From Dolomedes plantarius (lineage: Eukaryota > Arthropoda > Arachnida > Araneae > Dolomedidae): DNA of 64,000 nucleotides. Of the stretch, positions 21,014 through 54,119 are shown piece by piece. How positions within the stretch are numbered: the stretch's first letter is position 1; each line of letters starts with the position of its first letter. The stretch covers positions 197,349,460 to 197,413,459 of the forward strand of contig OU015492.1 of the NCBI GenBank assembly GCA_907164885.2, in the 5' to 3' direction. The notes beneath the pieces were generated by a model. It was not told the DNA's origin. It did not search any database and saw only the letters and a list, made by a program, of their open reading frames with translations. A program made the position numbers and the translations under genes.

Positions 21014-23465
21014 GCAAAAGTCAAAACCTGAACTTCTATAATTATGCAAAGACTTTCCTTAAAAATATTTGCAAAATTGAAAGCAATTTTCTGAAGAAAA
21101 AATATTTTCCCATCAATATGATGAACCAGTATAAGAATATTAATAGCCTTCAATGTATACAACAGAATTTTTAATGCAATTTTTGAAAAAATATTCCATC
21201 TTTTCCAGGACCTAAAAAGTAGAATCATTTTAACTTCATCCTAATGAGGAGCACAGGACTTTCCTTTATGAAATACAGTAATTTTCTTATCTAGTTTGCT
21301 GCAATTTTATTTCTGTTTTAAGATTTAAAGAGTAAATTATTGTACATTCAAAAATATATATTCATGAATACTTCATCTATGTCAAGAATATTATTAGGCC
21401 TATTAATAAAGACTGTTGTATATATATATTTGAAGCTGTTATGTAAAATTGAAAAAAAATGTTTAATGAAAGATAAGATTTTTGTAGTTATTTTGATGTG
21501 TAGAATTATTTGAATTAAAAGCTTCTATGGTTTTTAAGTTAACATCAAAATTTTAGAGATCAATCAGTGCCTTTTATAGGTTTTTGAGCACGCCTCAAAA
21601 TATGAGTATATATTTTTTTTATTTAGCATGAGTGCAATGAAAAGTTTAATCAAACTGCAGAGTATTAAGAGTTTTTTATGTATATATTACAGTTTAGATA
21701 AGTACAATCAAAACAGACTTAAAGTTTTAAATGTCACTAGTTGGTATCCGTTAAAATATGACAGCTAGATAGTAAATAAATGTACTAATGCACAAATTAT
21801 ACTCAACACGTCATTGCCAAATGTTGAAAATCATAATAATGTGCAGAAACAAATTAATGTGTTTAAGTAGCCTTGTGCTTAGAAAGTATCTAAAGCCAGA
21901 TTTAAAAATGTCACTGAGCATGTGCAGAAAGCAATTTTTTTTTTAAATTGTAAATTATCACCAATTAAAAACAGCGAAATAAACAATTTCCATGAGGTTT
22001 AATCTTATATTTCACAAACATAATTAACATAAAAATTAAAAAATTATCACTAATTAATAGAAATTGCGGTTACAAAAACCAAATTTGACAAATCTACAGC
22101 TTACAATCTTCCGTTAAGACCAAAATGACGAAATTGATGCAGTAGTTTTCTCTCACGGATTGCCCAAAAAATCGGTTTAGCAACTTAAATATATAGATTA
22201 TTAAAGAAATACATCACTTAGGTATTGATATTTGAATTTGCCATTCCTTTTAAAAAAGTTATTTGTACTCAAATAAATGCACTAACTGTCATATATTGCA
22301 AATATCTTCTCAAATGTTATGTTAATTGTGAGGTAGGTAGAAGATTCTTCCTCGAAATTAATTTAATTAAAAGCTTCAATGTGTTCTGTTACATGTGGCA
22401 TAGTTGGTACTTGAAAACAAGCTCAACAGAAGAGATACAGAAAATATACAGTTTTATAAATTCAGTTCAAATAATTTCTATTTATTATTCTGTTGTAATT
22501 TTTTAATGTTTGTTTACTGACAAAAGTTGTAGAATATAGATGTTGAAATTCAAATTTTTATGGTGTATGGTAAATTCCTTTAGAATGTTTCATACTTTAA
22601 GTAAAATATAATCCTCTTTATACATAAGTAATTATTCTTGCATTACATATATCTGATGAGAAAATTAACAGTTTTAAATGTTGTTCTTACTCAAAGTTAA
22701 ACAGAATATATACATAATTAAAATCTACTTGATTATAATATGTAATAAGTAAGTAAATGCACTTATAATTAATTATCAATTGACAATCAAATGTGAAAAC
22801 AGCATGCATTTAAAGTTGTATGTATAACTTAGTCATTGTAGATGTACAATATATTTTATACTATTTCATATGTTTTGAAATAAAAATGATTTTATAAATT
22901 ATTTGTGTATTATTTTGAACTATTTTTCATTACTAAGAGCATTCTATTTGTAAATGTGCATGGTCTGCTCTATTTGCAGGGTTTCTCCATAAAAAATCTG
23001 ATGTTATGCCTATTCCTGCCATTAGATAAGACTATATATTAACAAATGTAAAATGTTTTATTCATCTCACAATGTAATGTTAAAATATAACAGTAAATAA
23101 TTTGCAAACGCTGCAGAAAAAATTTCTTGTTACCAAAATTAATTTTTAATTTATGAGCAAATTTTACTGAAAAATATTGTTCGATTTTGAATATACGTTC
23201 ATTTTCGATATGAAAATTTATGACCAAGCAATTTAACTGTTTATTCAAAGGGCATCCCCCTATCTGTTTTTGATAACAGTAAGCCTGCATTCATAACTTT
23301 TGGATGAAGTACTATGATAGCTAGACTCCGTACTTAAATTTCAGGTTTAATTATACTTCTATACATTCAGATCTGATAACATATCTACAAAAAATTTTCC
23401 ATATATAATTTTGAAATTGGCAAATAGTATGGAAGGGGACTTGCTATATTCTCTCCCATGTACTA
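21014..23465. other. AT-rich intergenic DNA, no gene seen
   Basis: No splice-consistent coding segment, RNA gene or element end was recognised. Short open frames here are low-complexity. Confidence 0.5.
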
Positions 23466-23908
23466 TTAGGTTGACCAAAAAGTTTGTTTGGTATTTAGTA
23501 AGATGGATCTAATAACGCTTAGTTGTCTTAAACATCATTTGAAACAAATTTGTTATATTGTGTTATAACAGCTGTCATATCAGCTTGAATTTAAAACAAA
23601 AACTTATCAAAATTGGGGAATTTTTGTGTAGCCATCTTAATATTGAAGATGGAAGGAATTTCGTAACATTTTAGAGATATTGCACATTAGTACTTCACGA
23701 AAGGTAAAAACACAACTAAAATGCAAAAAAAGATTTGTGATAAGTAAGTTTTGAGAAGATAAAATTATGATGTTGCCTGAAAGATAGCAGAAGGTAGTAG
23801 AACATAACAGTGAAACTGTTAAAAGTTACACATAAAGTTATTGGTGAAAACCAAAAATGTGTCTTTTATTGTTACTTAAAAACCGAACTAACTCTTTGGC
23901 CAACCCAA
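23466..23908 (+). mobile_element. Internally deleted mariner
   Basis: The ends TTAGGTTGACCAAAAAGTTT and CTCTTTGGCCAACCCAA are inverted repeats of the mariner type, with TA at 23464-23465 and 23909-23910. The interior keeps aaaggtaaaaacacaact aligned with a mariner N terminus (KVKTQLKCKKRF). The catalytic core is missing. Confidence 0.78.
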
Positions 23909-23910
23909 TA

Positions 23911-25443
23911 CATTGTAGCCAAAAAAAAAGGTGCTGCAGCACTTTTATCGATTAATAAATTTCTCTAAGATCACTTATTCTGATTCTATTTATTATCAAA
24001 ATAGCATTTAAGACAAAAGAAAATTGACATTTTCGTAGCTAATATCATGTTACACTGTGTGAAATGCTTATATTTTTACCATGTTCATAGGGTGATTAAA
24101 TTGAAATTTTTGTTCTGTAATTCCTAAATTGTCCATCATTAAACAAGACTAAATGTTCATGTTCTTAATGAAGATTAAATTAAAATGTATTCAGCAAACA
24201 AGGTTAATATATAAGCCAAACATTCTTATTTTCAAAACTGACAGAAAATTCCAAGTATTTGAATACAAGTCAGTCAAACAGCAATCTTAAGAAAATCTCT
24301 GATGAAAAACTTTAACAAAAATTCTCTCGTGGTCTTTATGCTAAATTTCAATTTTTATATATATACATATGTATAATGCTATATTTTGCTCTGTTTCAAG
24401 TATGTATCCTGAACTCTAGTCAGAAATTCAAGTATTTGGCAACTACAGAGTTAACTTTATACTAAATAACCAATAAAATATGGAATCAAAGCATTTCACA
24501 AACATAGTTTTCATTAAAGAAATTTTGATGCAGTGGTTTAATCTATTTCTATAAGTATCTATTTCTATAATTTAATATATATTATGATAATATTACTTAT
24601 TATTGGACTGTATTTTAACAACTCATAAAACAAACCTTCTCATTTCCAACTAAACATTTCAGTTTAGGCATATTTCATATCACTATAATTCAGCAAGTTA
24701 AATGGGAATAACACAAGAAATCCCATTTTTAATTTTGGTTCACTGTACATCTACAACATACAAACACATACATGTAACACATATAACAACAATTTTTAAT
24801 TTGTCTAATCCTCTTGTAAGTTTATCTTATTTCACTTAACTACTACTGATCAATTACCAGCCTTTATACTTATTAAACTGGGCAGAATCTGAGAAAATTT
24901 AAAATTTACTTCACAGGATTCAATACAAATAATTTTGAGTATGTGTGTTACAGTTAATATAAATTTACTAATGTTACTGTAAACACAAATTTCTAGTTAA
25001 TACAACAAGGGCATTTTATAAATAAAGATTATCTATTAGGAGAGTATGATTACTAATACATAATACTAATTTTTAATTTGCATGTGTGTTATGTACTTCT
25101 TAATATTTCCTTAGATAGGAAAAAAGTTTATTCTTCTATAGCAATTATCGCCAAATGGCAGCCAGTTGGTAAAATATTGGCAACTTTTTATAATAGCCTG
25201 TGTACTCACATTTTATTTAATTAACCAATTACAAGAAAATAGGTTCTTTAACCATGTTCTATATTTGGTAGGAATTAAACAGCATTTCTGAGAAAACCCT
25301 TTCTATCATAAAGATTGTCGAATCCAAACCCAGAAACAGATTAACTGATTCGGCAGTGTCAAAAATTCTCAGGATTGAAATGTAAGAAATAGAAGTTGAC
25401 TTCATCTACTATTAAAAATTCTGATAAGCTACACAACTCTGAG

Positions 25444-25526
<83 letters not shown>

Positions 25527-25937
25527 TGTAAATCAGAAAATTGGCCATCACTGTTCTCTAGATTTATATTTTTCCCTCTTTAATCCTTCCTTCATCTAAT
25601 TTTAAAAAATTCCACAAAGATTTTAGTAAATGTCTATATAGTAAGTTTAGTAAATGTCTGTATAGTAGTAGAATTGTAAATATTCAATTGTAGTTTTAAT
25701 ACTCAAAATAATTGATAGATACCCAATAAAATTTCTCAAAGATGTACTCCAAAGAATAAACAGTGTTTGCCCTTCATTTGCAAATTACTGAAACCAATCA
25801 GTGTTTTAAGATCTGTCAACAGCATAAGAATGAATATAAATATATCCGAGAATGGCATATGTGACAAAGACAAACAAGTAATATATAAAAAAAAATTTTT
25901 AAAGTCAATTCCTACTTAGGTCAACAAAGAAAAATTT
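23911..25937. other. AT-rich intergenic DNA with long AT microsatellite
   Basis: This holds an alternating AT run of about 75 bp at 25447-25522 and small duplications near 25625-25668 (gtttagtaaatgtctgtata type). No gene seen. Confidence 0.55.
25447..25522. repeat. (AT)n microsatellite
   Basis: Uninterrupted alternating AT over about 76 bases. Confidence 0.95.
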
Positions 25938-26360
25938 GAGTGTGAACTAATAGTAGGAATTGAAAAAAAGGATTGCCTGCCAGAACCTTGCCTACTGTGC
26001 GAGATTAGGAGGGGGGGAAAGAGAGAGAAAAAGTTTGTCAGGTTGGGGATTCGATCTCGCAACCTACAGGACGGGAGAAGCCCGCGATACCGCAGTGCTA
26101 TTGTTTACACAGCAACAAGAGGGAAATTACTATTCAAGAGCAAGAGACGCTCTAGGTCTAAAACTAAAATTGATTAATTAAATTTAATTAATGAATTAAT
26201 ATTTGAAAAAACTGTATTAACATCAAGTGTCATCCACTACAAGTTTAAAAAAAATGCATTTGAACTTGAGTGGATGAATAAAAAGTACTTTTATTAACGA
26301 TTGAAAATTTGAACAAGATATATATAGAGAGAGTGTGAACTAATAGTAGGAATTGAAAAA
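25938..26360. repeat. 30-bp perfect direct repeats flanking a 363-bp segment
   Basis: GAGTGTGAACTAATAGTAGG followed by AATTGAAAAA occurs at 25938-25967 and 26331-26360. The enclosed segment contains the tRNA-like sequence on the minus strand. Confidence 0.85.
26030..26105 (-). repeat. tRNA-like sequence (SINE head or tRNA pseudogene)
   Basis: The minus strand reads TAGCACTGCGGTATCGCGGG (box A-like), then GAGATCGAATCCCC (box B-like). No cloverleaf with a clean acceptor stem was found by eye, so a functional tRNA is unlikely. Confidence 0.5.
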
Positions 26361-26540
26361 GAAAAAAAATTGAATGACAACAATCTTCCTTTTTTTCTTT
26401 AAATCAAATTATGGAACTTGTAAAAATTATCTTGGATAAAATTTTCAGTTTTGAAACAGTGTTTGTAAATTACACAATACATAATTATTCACATTACCAA
26501 AAGTATTCCAAAATAACACTATTCACACAATTTTATGCTT

Positions 26541-26575
26541 CTAAAATTTAACAAAGTAACTTTGTTAAATTTTAG
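26541..26575. repeat. Perfect 17-bp inverted repeat, 1-nt centre
   Basis: CTAAAATTTAACAAAGT, a, then the exact reverse complement. It lies about 470 bases past the ClpX stop codon. Confidence 0.85.
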
Positions 26576-26927
26576 TAGCACATTTTAATGCAAGCACTGT
26601 CTATTTTTTTAGGCAACTCATGAAAGAAAAAGTTAATTAAAATTTTTCTTTCTCCAGAGGAGAGTGTGGTACTCAGTAGTTAAACTTTTTTTTTTCTTTT
26701 TTCAATCAATTCAAAAGTAAACCATAAATATTGTATAGCTCATATCATGAAAAATAAAAAAAAGTGACAGCATCAAAATTTCAGAAACTATCACAATAAA
26801 ACCATCCCTGAAAATTTGAAATTCAAGCATATTTATAAAAAAATTAATGTAAATAAACATATTAAATAGTCTGGATCAGGCTGTTTAAAATGTATATAAA
26901 AAAGATACAAAAGTAAAAAGTACTTTC

Positions 26928-26933
26928 TTTATT
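26928..26933 (-). promoter_or_regulatory. CLPX: Candidate ClpX polyadenylation signal
   Basis: TTTATT on the given strand is AATAAA on the minus strand, about 113 bases after the ClpX stop. It is the first good signal downstream of the gene. Confidence 0.45.
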
Positions 26934-27045
26934 GGCTAAATTTGATGAAGATAATCAAGAGATTACTCTCAATTTACTTTTTAAAATTAATCCATCAAGG
27001 CAGTAGATTTATAAGAAGTAATATTTTCTAGTTGTGAATAATTTC

Positions 27046-47810
<20,765 letters not shown>

Positions 47811-50800
47811 TTTTGATGCAGTATTTTCTTACCTATAAAATTGAAGTAAAGCAAGTGGAAAAAAATAAAAATCATGCTGTATAACAACAGAAAATATAAA
47901 ACAACATTTTTCAACATACAAACTTCTTTAAACATTTAAAATACTTCCATAATTTTTCTTAAAACTGCTTATTTGTTACTAAAATATAGAAAGAGAAATT
48001 GATGCAGCTATATAATAGATGATTTGTCTAAAATACGCCTATATCATGTAATAAACTGGTTAAAGATAAATTAAAAATTAAAATACTTTCAAATACCATT
48101 CTTTGAAAAACAATTGAAAACCTATTTGGAGCTTCTTCAAGAAATCAAATTAAGATCAAATGCTTTGAACATTTTTTTGTTGATTTTAGATTTTAAACAA
48201 TGATTTAAAATTTTAACAAATCTAAAATCTGTTAGAAAATATCTTTCTTTATCTTGTAAGTTTTTAAACACATTGTTTTACTTATAAATGTTTATTCACA
48301 TTCATTCTAAAATCCTTATATTTCCAACCATTTTTTACATATTGCTTGCAAGTACATGGTTTTTCAGTTACTGTTGTAGGCCATCTTTATGTAAAGTGAG
48401 CATGAAAATAATTCTTTGAAGAACTGTTAAAGGTTTCTTAAATATTTTTCTATTTTATTACCTCGAATAAATTTTGATTTTGATAAAATAATGAATTATA
48501 ATGTTACTAAGTCCATGCAATCTGGTTAGCAGACATAGACTGTAAAGGATTTTTTTATAATTTTTTTTAACAGCTTGTGTATCATAGTGGAGAGTATATT
48601 CTATTTTTGAATGTGGGACAGTTTTCTAACATGCTGGTGCTAAATTTTTTCAATATCTAACTTCTTTAAAATTATTTTCACTCATTAATATAAATTATAC
48701 ACTATATTACAGCCATAAATTTTTCATTCAAGTTTAGTATCATAACTAAGATTTGGTCTATTTTTGAAATTTTTTGATTAAAAAAATTTACTGCTATAAA
48801 TTTATTTAACAGATGTTTCTAAGATGTTGTATCTAAGTAATTTTTGCTAATGAGGGTGTTTATTTTTGGGAACAAGATATTTGTTTCCTAGAATAGGAAA
48901 TAAGTTAGAGATAAATGATGGTTATTAAATCAGATGCTGTTTTGACTACTTATTTAATTTAGGCTTTGCAGGATCATAAACAAAAAACAATTAAAATTTA
49001 TTGTTATTTTAAAACCAAATGAAAACTCCTAAGATTAGTATTGCTTAAAGTTAGTGGCTCTGGGATTTATATTTGTTTAGATATTAGCAGGGAAGTAAGG
49101 AAAGTGAGATTATATTGAAAACATCAGCATTTTTTACCCTTATAGTAAGTACCGAAACCTTGAATTTAGTAGAAATATCTTAAGTCTTTTGGAAGAATAC
49201 CTACTTCTAGGTTTTATTAATAAATGTAGCAATGAAATAACTGTGAAAAATAAATTTGCTAAAATTTTGTGGAAAGTAAATGCTTTTAATTATCAGTCAG
49301 GGACTGGCTTACAATTTTGGGTCTCTTGGAATGATTTCTTTTAGTAACCACTCTCTTTAGAAAGATCACACTCTCATTAAAAATTTGAGATACAGGAACT
49401 CATTAAATACATACTTCAAAACGTCTTTAAATCTCTACGTTTGAAAGCGAATTAGATTCAAATTTTAAAAAATTAAAAATCAAATAGTCACATAATATAA
49501 ATGCTTTTTTAATTTCAAAATATCTCGAAACACCTACGTTTGAAAGAGATAAAGGGCTACTTCAATCAAAGTTTAAAATTAAACAGTAATAAATAATATA
49601 ATTGCACTATAATTCACAACACACTCACATGTGAAATGATACACAAGACTACGTATTACTCGTTTCAGTGTTATTAAATGGAGAAAAGCAATGTATTTCC
49701 TTCAGAAATAAAATATTAAATGAATTTGAAGTTGTAAATATCCAAATGAAATATCTTTTATTCATCGCATGCAACACAAATATTTCAAGCATTGATAAAC
49801 TGAGTGAACAGAAGTTACATAAACCAATGACCAGGTAAGATCATTCCTTTTAACAACATGAAAAATTGAATTTAAACAACCAATAACAAAAAAACAAAAA
49901 CAAAAAAAATACAGCAATATATACATCATGACTACCATATGATCCAATGCAGGATTTTAAATCCGGATAAATAAACAATATTTAAAGAGCAATTAATCAT
50001 CAATTTCACCACTTTACCTAAACACTCTATTTTAAAATTAATTTTATTACTACATTTCCATATCAAAGAGATGAAACAAAAATATATCCCACTGAATGAA
50101 TTTTTAGGTGAAAAAATTATTAATTCATATTTCCTAACATCACAAAATTTATAAACACTTCATTACCAACATGTATGTCTGTCACGCCATCATAATTCCA
50201 TTGCCACTTATCCAGTGAAAGATAGCGAACATTTCGTAAAAATTTACCGACTTCATGCCTGGACTCTGAACACTACTCTTTTCAGACACAAACTTGCCAC
50301 AGAATCCCTTGTCTCATTAGTCAAACGTTCCGACCTTTTCAGACCCTCTTAAATGTTTTGTTCACAATAGGGGACAGATAACAAAAAGTGGCTAAACACT
50401 TTTGGCCTTAACTTTAAAGGATTACGCAACACTTCTATACGGTTCCGCTGCTGAGGGATATGTACTCCCTCCCAGCAGAAAATTCGATAGGAAAAGAGGT
50501 AATTCCTGATTTAATTTTGTTTTCCCTTCCCTAAAACTAGGAAGACCGTCAGCACCTTTTAAATACGATGCTAGACGTAGCAGTTCAGTTTAAAAAAGTT
50601 ACCTATTTTGAGGAATATATCCACCATCCTCAAATAGAGGAGCATTTCTGGTTCTTGGGAATATAGAGGAGATCGTCCATAAACGTCTGCTATATCACAT
50701 GAAATACTCTTCTGTACTTTGACTTAATACCTTACAACACTAATCGCAAATTTTAGCAGTAAAAGGGGCAAATACTAATGAGGTGGTAAATGCAATAACA

Positions 50801-50876
50801 CGAACGTCTAAAAATTTCTAAACAGCAACCATGGCCCTCAGTTTAGCCCCTTTTTAAAGGTTCTTCAGCATGAATA
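47811..50876. other. Region upstream of ClpX: promoter side and intergenic DNA, no gene seen
   Basis: It should contain the ClpX promoter and 5' UTR, but no TATA or initiator could be assigned with confidence. From about 50180 the composition becomes more even. No ORF with recognisable homology. Confidence 0.45.
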
Positions 50877-50974
50877 GAGCTTGTTCATATACAATCCGCC
50901 CGTGTTAGCGTTACTCGAATTGAAATATATTTAACCAATTACAAACCTCCAAACGATTTGCCATGAAATTGTTA

Positions 50975-51157
50975 GGGCCTGTTCACATAGCAGTCCGTTA
51001 GCTTAAGCATAAAAGTATTGAAATATATTTAACCAATGACAACCCCCCAAACGATTAGTAACGAAATTGTTAAGGCCTATGATTGGTTTATTTCCATCTT
51101 AGCTCCTTTTTTTTTCCCTTAACGCTAACGCTAACGGACTGCTATATAAACAGGACT
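50975..51157. mobile_element. Harbinger-type MITE copy 1
   Basis: GGGCCTGTTCACATAGCAGT opens and actgctatataaacagga closes it; TTA at 50972-50974 and 51158-51160. It sits inside the ancestral copy's central TTA. Confidence 0.78.
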
Positions 51158-51198
51158 TTAAGGTCTGTGATTTGTTTAAAATATGTCAATGCGAGTAG

Positions 51199-51379
51199 GG
51201 GCCTGTTCACATAGGAGTCCGTGGCGGAGCGTTAAAGTATTGAAATATATTTAACCAATGACAAACCTCCAAAAGATTAGCAATGAAATTTTTAACGCCT
51301 ATGATTGGTTTATTTTCGTCTCAACGTCATCTTGTCCTTAACGCAACGTAACGCAACGGACTCCTATGTGAACAGGCCC
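51199..51379. mobile_element. Harbinger-type MITE copy 2
   Basis: GGGCCTGTTCACATAGGAGT and ACTCCTATGTGAACAGGCCC are the inverted ends. The left flank TAG and right flank TAA differ by one base. Confidence 0.75.
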
Positions 51380-51382
51380 TAA

Positions 51383-51879
51383 GGCTTCGTTCACACGATG
51401 CGGTTTCAGTTTTATGATCGTCTCGGTTTTGTCGTTTCGTTTGCAGTAAACAGTGTATTTTGTTTTGTCTGTTCCCACGTTGCGGTCGAAAACCGCAAAC
51501 GGGAGAACAACCGAATCGGTAGCAGATGTCGTTCGATTTTGTCTACCGAAACCGGATGCCGCGCCGCCGTTTCAGATGCCATTGGCGTATAGAATTGTAA
51601 GGGGGAGTACACACGATTCGGTTATTTTGAAGGAAACGTACACCAGTGCCGATCTAGCTACTGAAGTGATTGTTTGAAGTGATTTTTTTTAGTTGCTTTT
51701 TACAGTTTTTTTGCAGTGGATTTTTTTTTTTTTACAAATGGAGAAAATCGACACAGAAATTTTAATTTCTTTGGTTGAAGAAACAACGACCATTTGGGAC
51801 AAAACATAAGAATGTTTTACTTTAAATGACGCTTTAAACGACGTTTAAATCATGTTTATATCTTAATTAGAACAGGAGA

Positions 51880-51910
<31 letters not shown>

Positions 51911-52759
51911 TGCACCATTCTAATAGCAGCCAATCTTTGTTTAAAGCTGTAAATACGTTTTCTGCATGATGGGTTTTTTTCACCATTTCTCATCTTTAAA
52001 TTGTTATAAGTCAAGAACCGTTAAAGATAAATGGTTCAAACTTGGAACATGTCTTTTATTTTACTTTAATTTTGATTCAACAAATTTGAAAAATATATTT
52101 ACTTTTAAAAATAGGATTTTTTAAAAATAAGTTACATCATTTTTTTAAAAAAATTCTCTAAATATTTTTAATATTTACAAAAATTAATATTTTAAAAAAA
52201 GCTGAATAGAAATTAAAACATATTTCTGTTTAATTAAATGAAAAATATTGAAATTCGACAGATAATATTTCGAGCTATAATGATTTTAAATTACCCCACT
52301 TTTTTTTTTAATTTTAAATTTAAAATTTTTTTTTAAACTTTATGAGAAGTTTTATGATGTGATTTTGTTTGCAAATTATATGGTTGACCATTACAAAAAA
52401 TTCAAAGTTTTAACTCAATAAATGTATGTATCGTCATTCGGAAGTAGTTGAAAAATTTCGATTAATCTCTACTTAATTCAAACATAATAGTTTGAAAAGA
52501 TCCCAGACAATATCTGTCCCTCAAAATAGGATGTACCCAATACGTTCTATAATTTTTTTTAATGTTGCTTCGACAACGACGATACCAGTATATTACAAGA
52601 AAGGCATTTCCGTCCATCCTGCAAAGTGAACTACACTGCAATGATTGCAAAGGACGGGAAAACCGTAAGCTGTGAAAGAAAAACCTAATCGTGTGAACAC
52701 AGCTTTCGGTTGACACCGAAACGATTATAAAACCGAAACCGTATCGTGTGAACGAAAAC
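51383..52759. mobile_element. Harbinger derivative A
   Basis: The ends GGCTTCGTTCACACGATGCG and ATCGTGTGAACGAAAAC are inverted, with TAA at 51380-51382 and 52760-52762. It keeps the start of a MADF ORF rightward (51738-51809, MEKIDTEILISLVEETTTIW then stop) and an N-terminal nuclease fragment leftward (about 52620-52462, YRTYWVHPILRDRYCLGSFQ). Confidence 0.8.
51889..51910. repeat. (ATT)n microsatellite
   Basis: Seven ATT units inside Harbinger derivative A. Confidence 0.9.
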
Positions 52760-53161
52760 TAAGTCTTCGTACACACGATATGGTTTCGGTTTTATGATTG
52801 TCTCCGTTTTGTCGTTTCGTTTACAGTAAACAATGTATCTTGTTTTGTACGTTCACACGTTGCGGTCGAAAACCGCAAACGGAGAAACAACCGAATCGGT
52901 TGCATGTGTCGTTCGATTTTATCTACCGAAACCGTATAGAGGGAACCGACGAGGGGCCGTTTCGTTTGCCATTGGCGGATAGAATTATTGAGAGGGGGAG
53001 TACACACGATTCGGTTGTTTTGAAGGAAACGTACACCAGAGCCGATCTAGCTACTGAAGTGGTTATTTTAGTTGTTTTTTACAGTTTTTTGAAGTTTTTT
53101 TTTACACAATGGAAAAATCGACACAGAAATTTTAATTTCTTTGGTTGAAGAAAGACCGACC

Positions 53162-54117
53162 ATGTTCCCCCACCCCCAGTTAACGTTTATGGTCAGCTCA
53201 TCCACTTTGAAAGGGAAGTGAAATATTTGGGTATGTTCATGAATAGTAAGCTTACTTGGAAGAAAAATATTAATAATAATATCTGCAATTTTTTTAAAGC
53301 TAGAAAAGATATCGCCCACCTCCTGTTCCAGAAGGAGATGAGTATAGAAAATAAACTTCTGCTTTACAAAACAGTACTTCGACCTATACTTCTTTATGCA
53401 GTACCTGTATGGGGGTCAGCGGCTAACAGTCATGTCCAGAAATTGCAATGCACATAAAATAAAACCTTACGTCTAATCACTAAATCCAATAGATATAAAG
53501 CTAGCTACTCCCTCCACAAAGATCTAAGTATTGAACCCATTCGCCTGACTATAATCAATCTCGCCACTAAATTTTATAATAGTCTTTACTCCACCCCTAA
53601 TGAATAAATTGCCAATCTTCCTGATTATGACAATAGAGAATTTAATCGTAGACCTAGAGCGACTCTAGTGCTTGACACTGGGATTACTCTCAACTCTTCT
53701 TTCCCATAATTTAAAATTTCTTTTTTCTTTCTTTATGTCATTCCGTTTTCGTTAAATTCTTTCAAGACCGCTTAATTCCCCCCCCCCCCCATTTTTCCTA
53801 ATTATATGCTGTCGCATCCTCTTACGCTTTTTTAAAAAAGGTAGTGTGTTGTCTCGTTGGTGTAATATGCCTCTGCGAATCCTCATGGTCAAATTGTGAG
53901 CCGTCCTCCCTGATAATATCTTCTTCTAAGCTCCTGGATCCTGTTTCGTCAACCAATCAGGTTGCGGGACACAGTTTGCTCTCGACCAGTAGTTAAACTT
54001 GATCTTTTTTAACCTCTATAATACAAATTCATCATCTTGCTTCCTTTTTCGGACTGTTTTCAAGCACGGGTTTCTTAATTTTTAGCTCTGTATTTGAGGT
54101 ATTAGTGATTTATAAAA
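53162..54117 (+). mobile_element. Jockey-like LINE, 5'-truncated 3' end
   Basis: The + strand reads INGQL-like start, then LIHFEREVKYLGMFMNSKLT and LLYKTVLRPILLYAVPVWGS. After stops come NKTLRLITKSNRYKASYSLH and IANLPDYDNREFNRRPRATL. KYLG...LTW and LRP.LLYA.PVWG are the conserved C-terminal part of jockey-type reverse transcriptases. A non-coding 3' part follows. Stops (after QKLQCT, after STPNE) show decay. Confidence 0.8.
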
Positions 54118-54119
54118 TA

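Noticed and set aside
26030..26105. Functional tRNA gene on the minus strand
   Set aside because: Box A and B-like motifs are present but I could not form an acceptor stem or a proper anticodon arm.
50160..50470. First exon or promoter of ClpX or a divergent gene
   Set aside because: Composition is more even here, but no donor-linked frame or core promoter motif could be defended.
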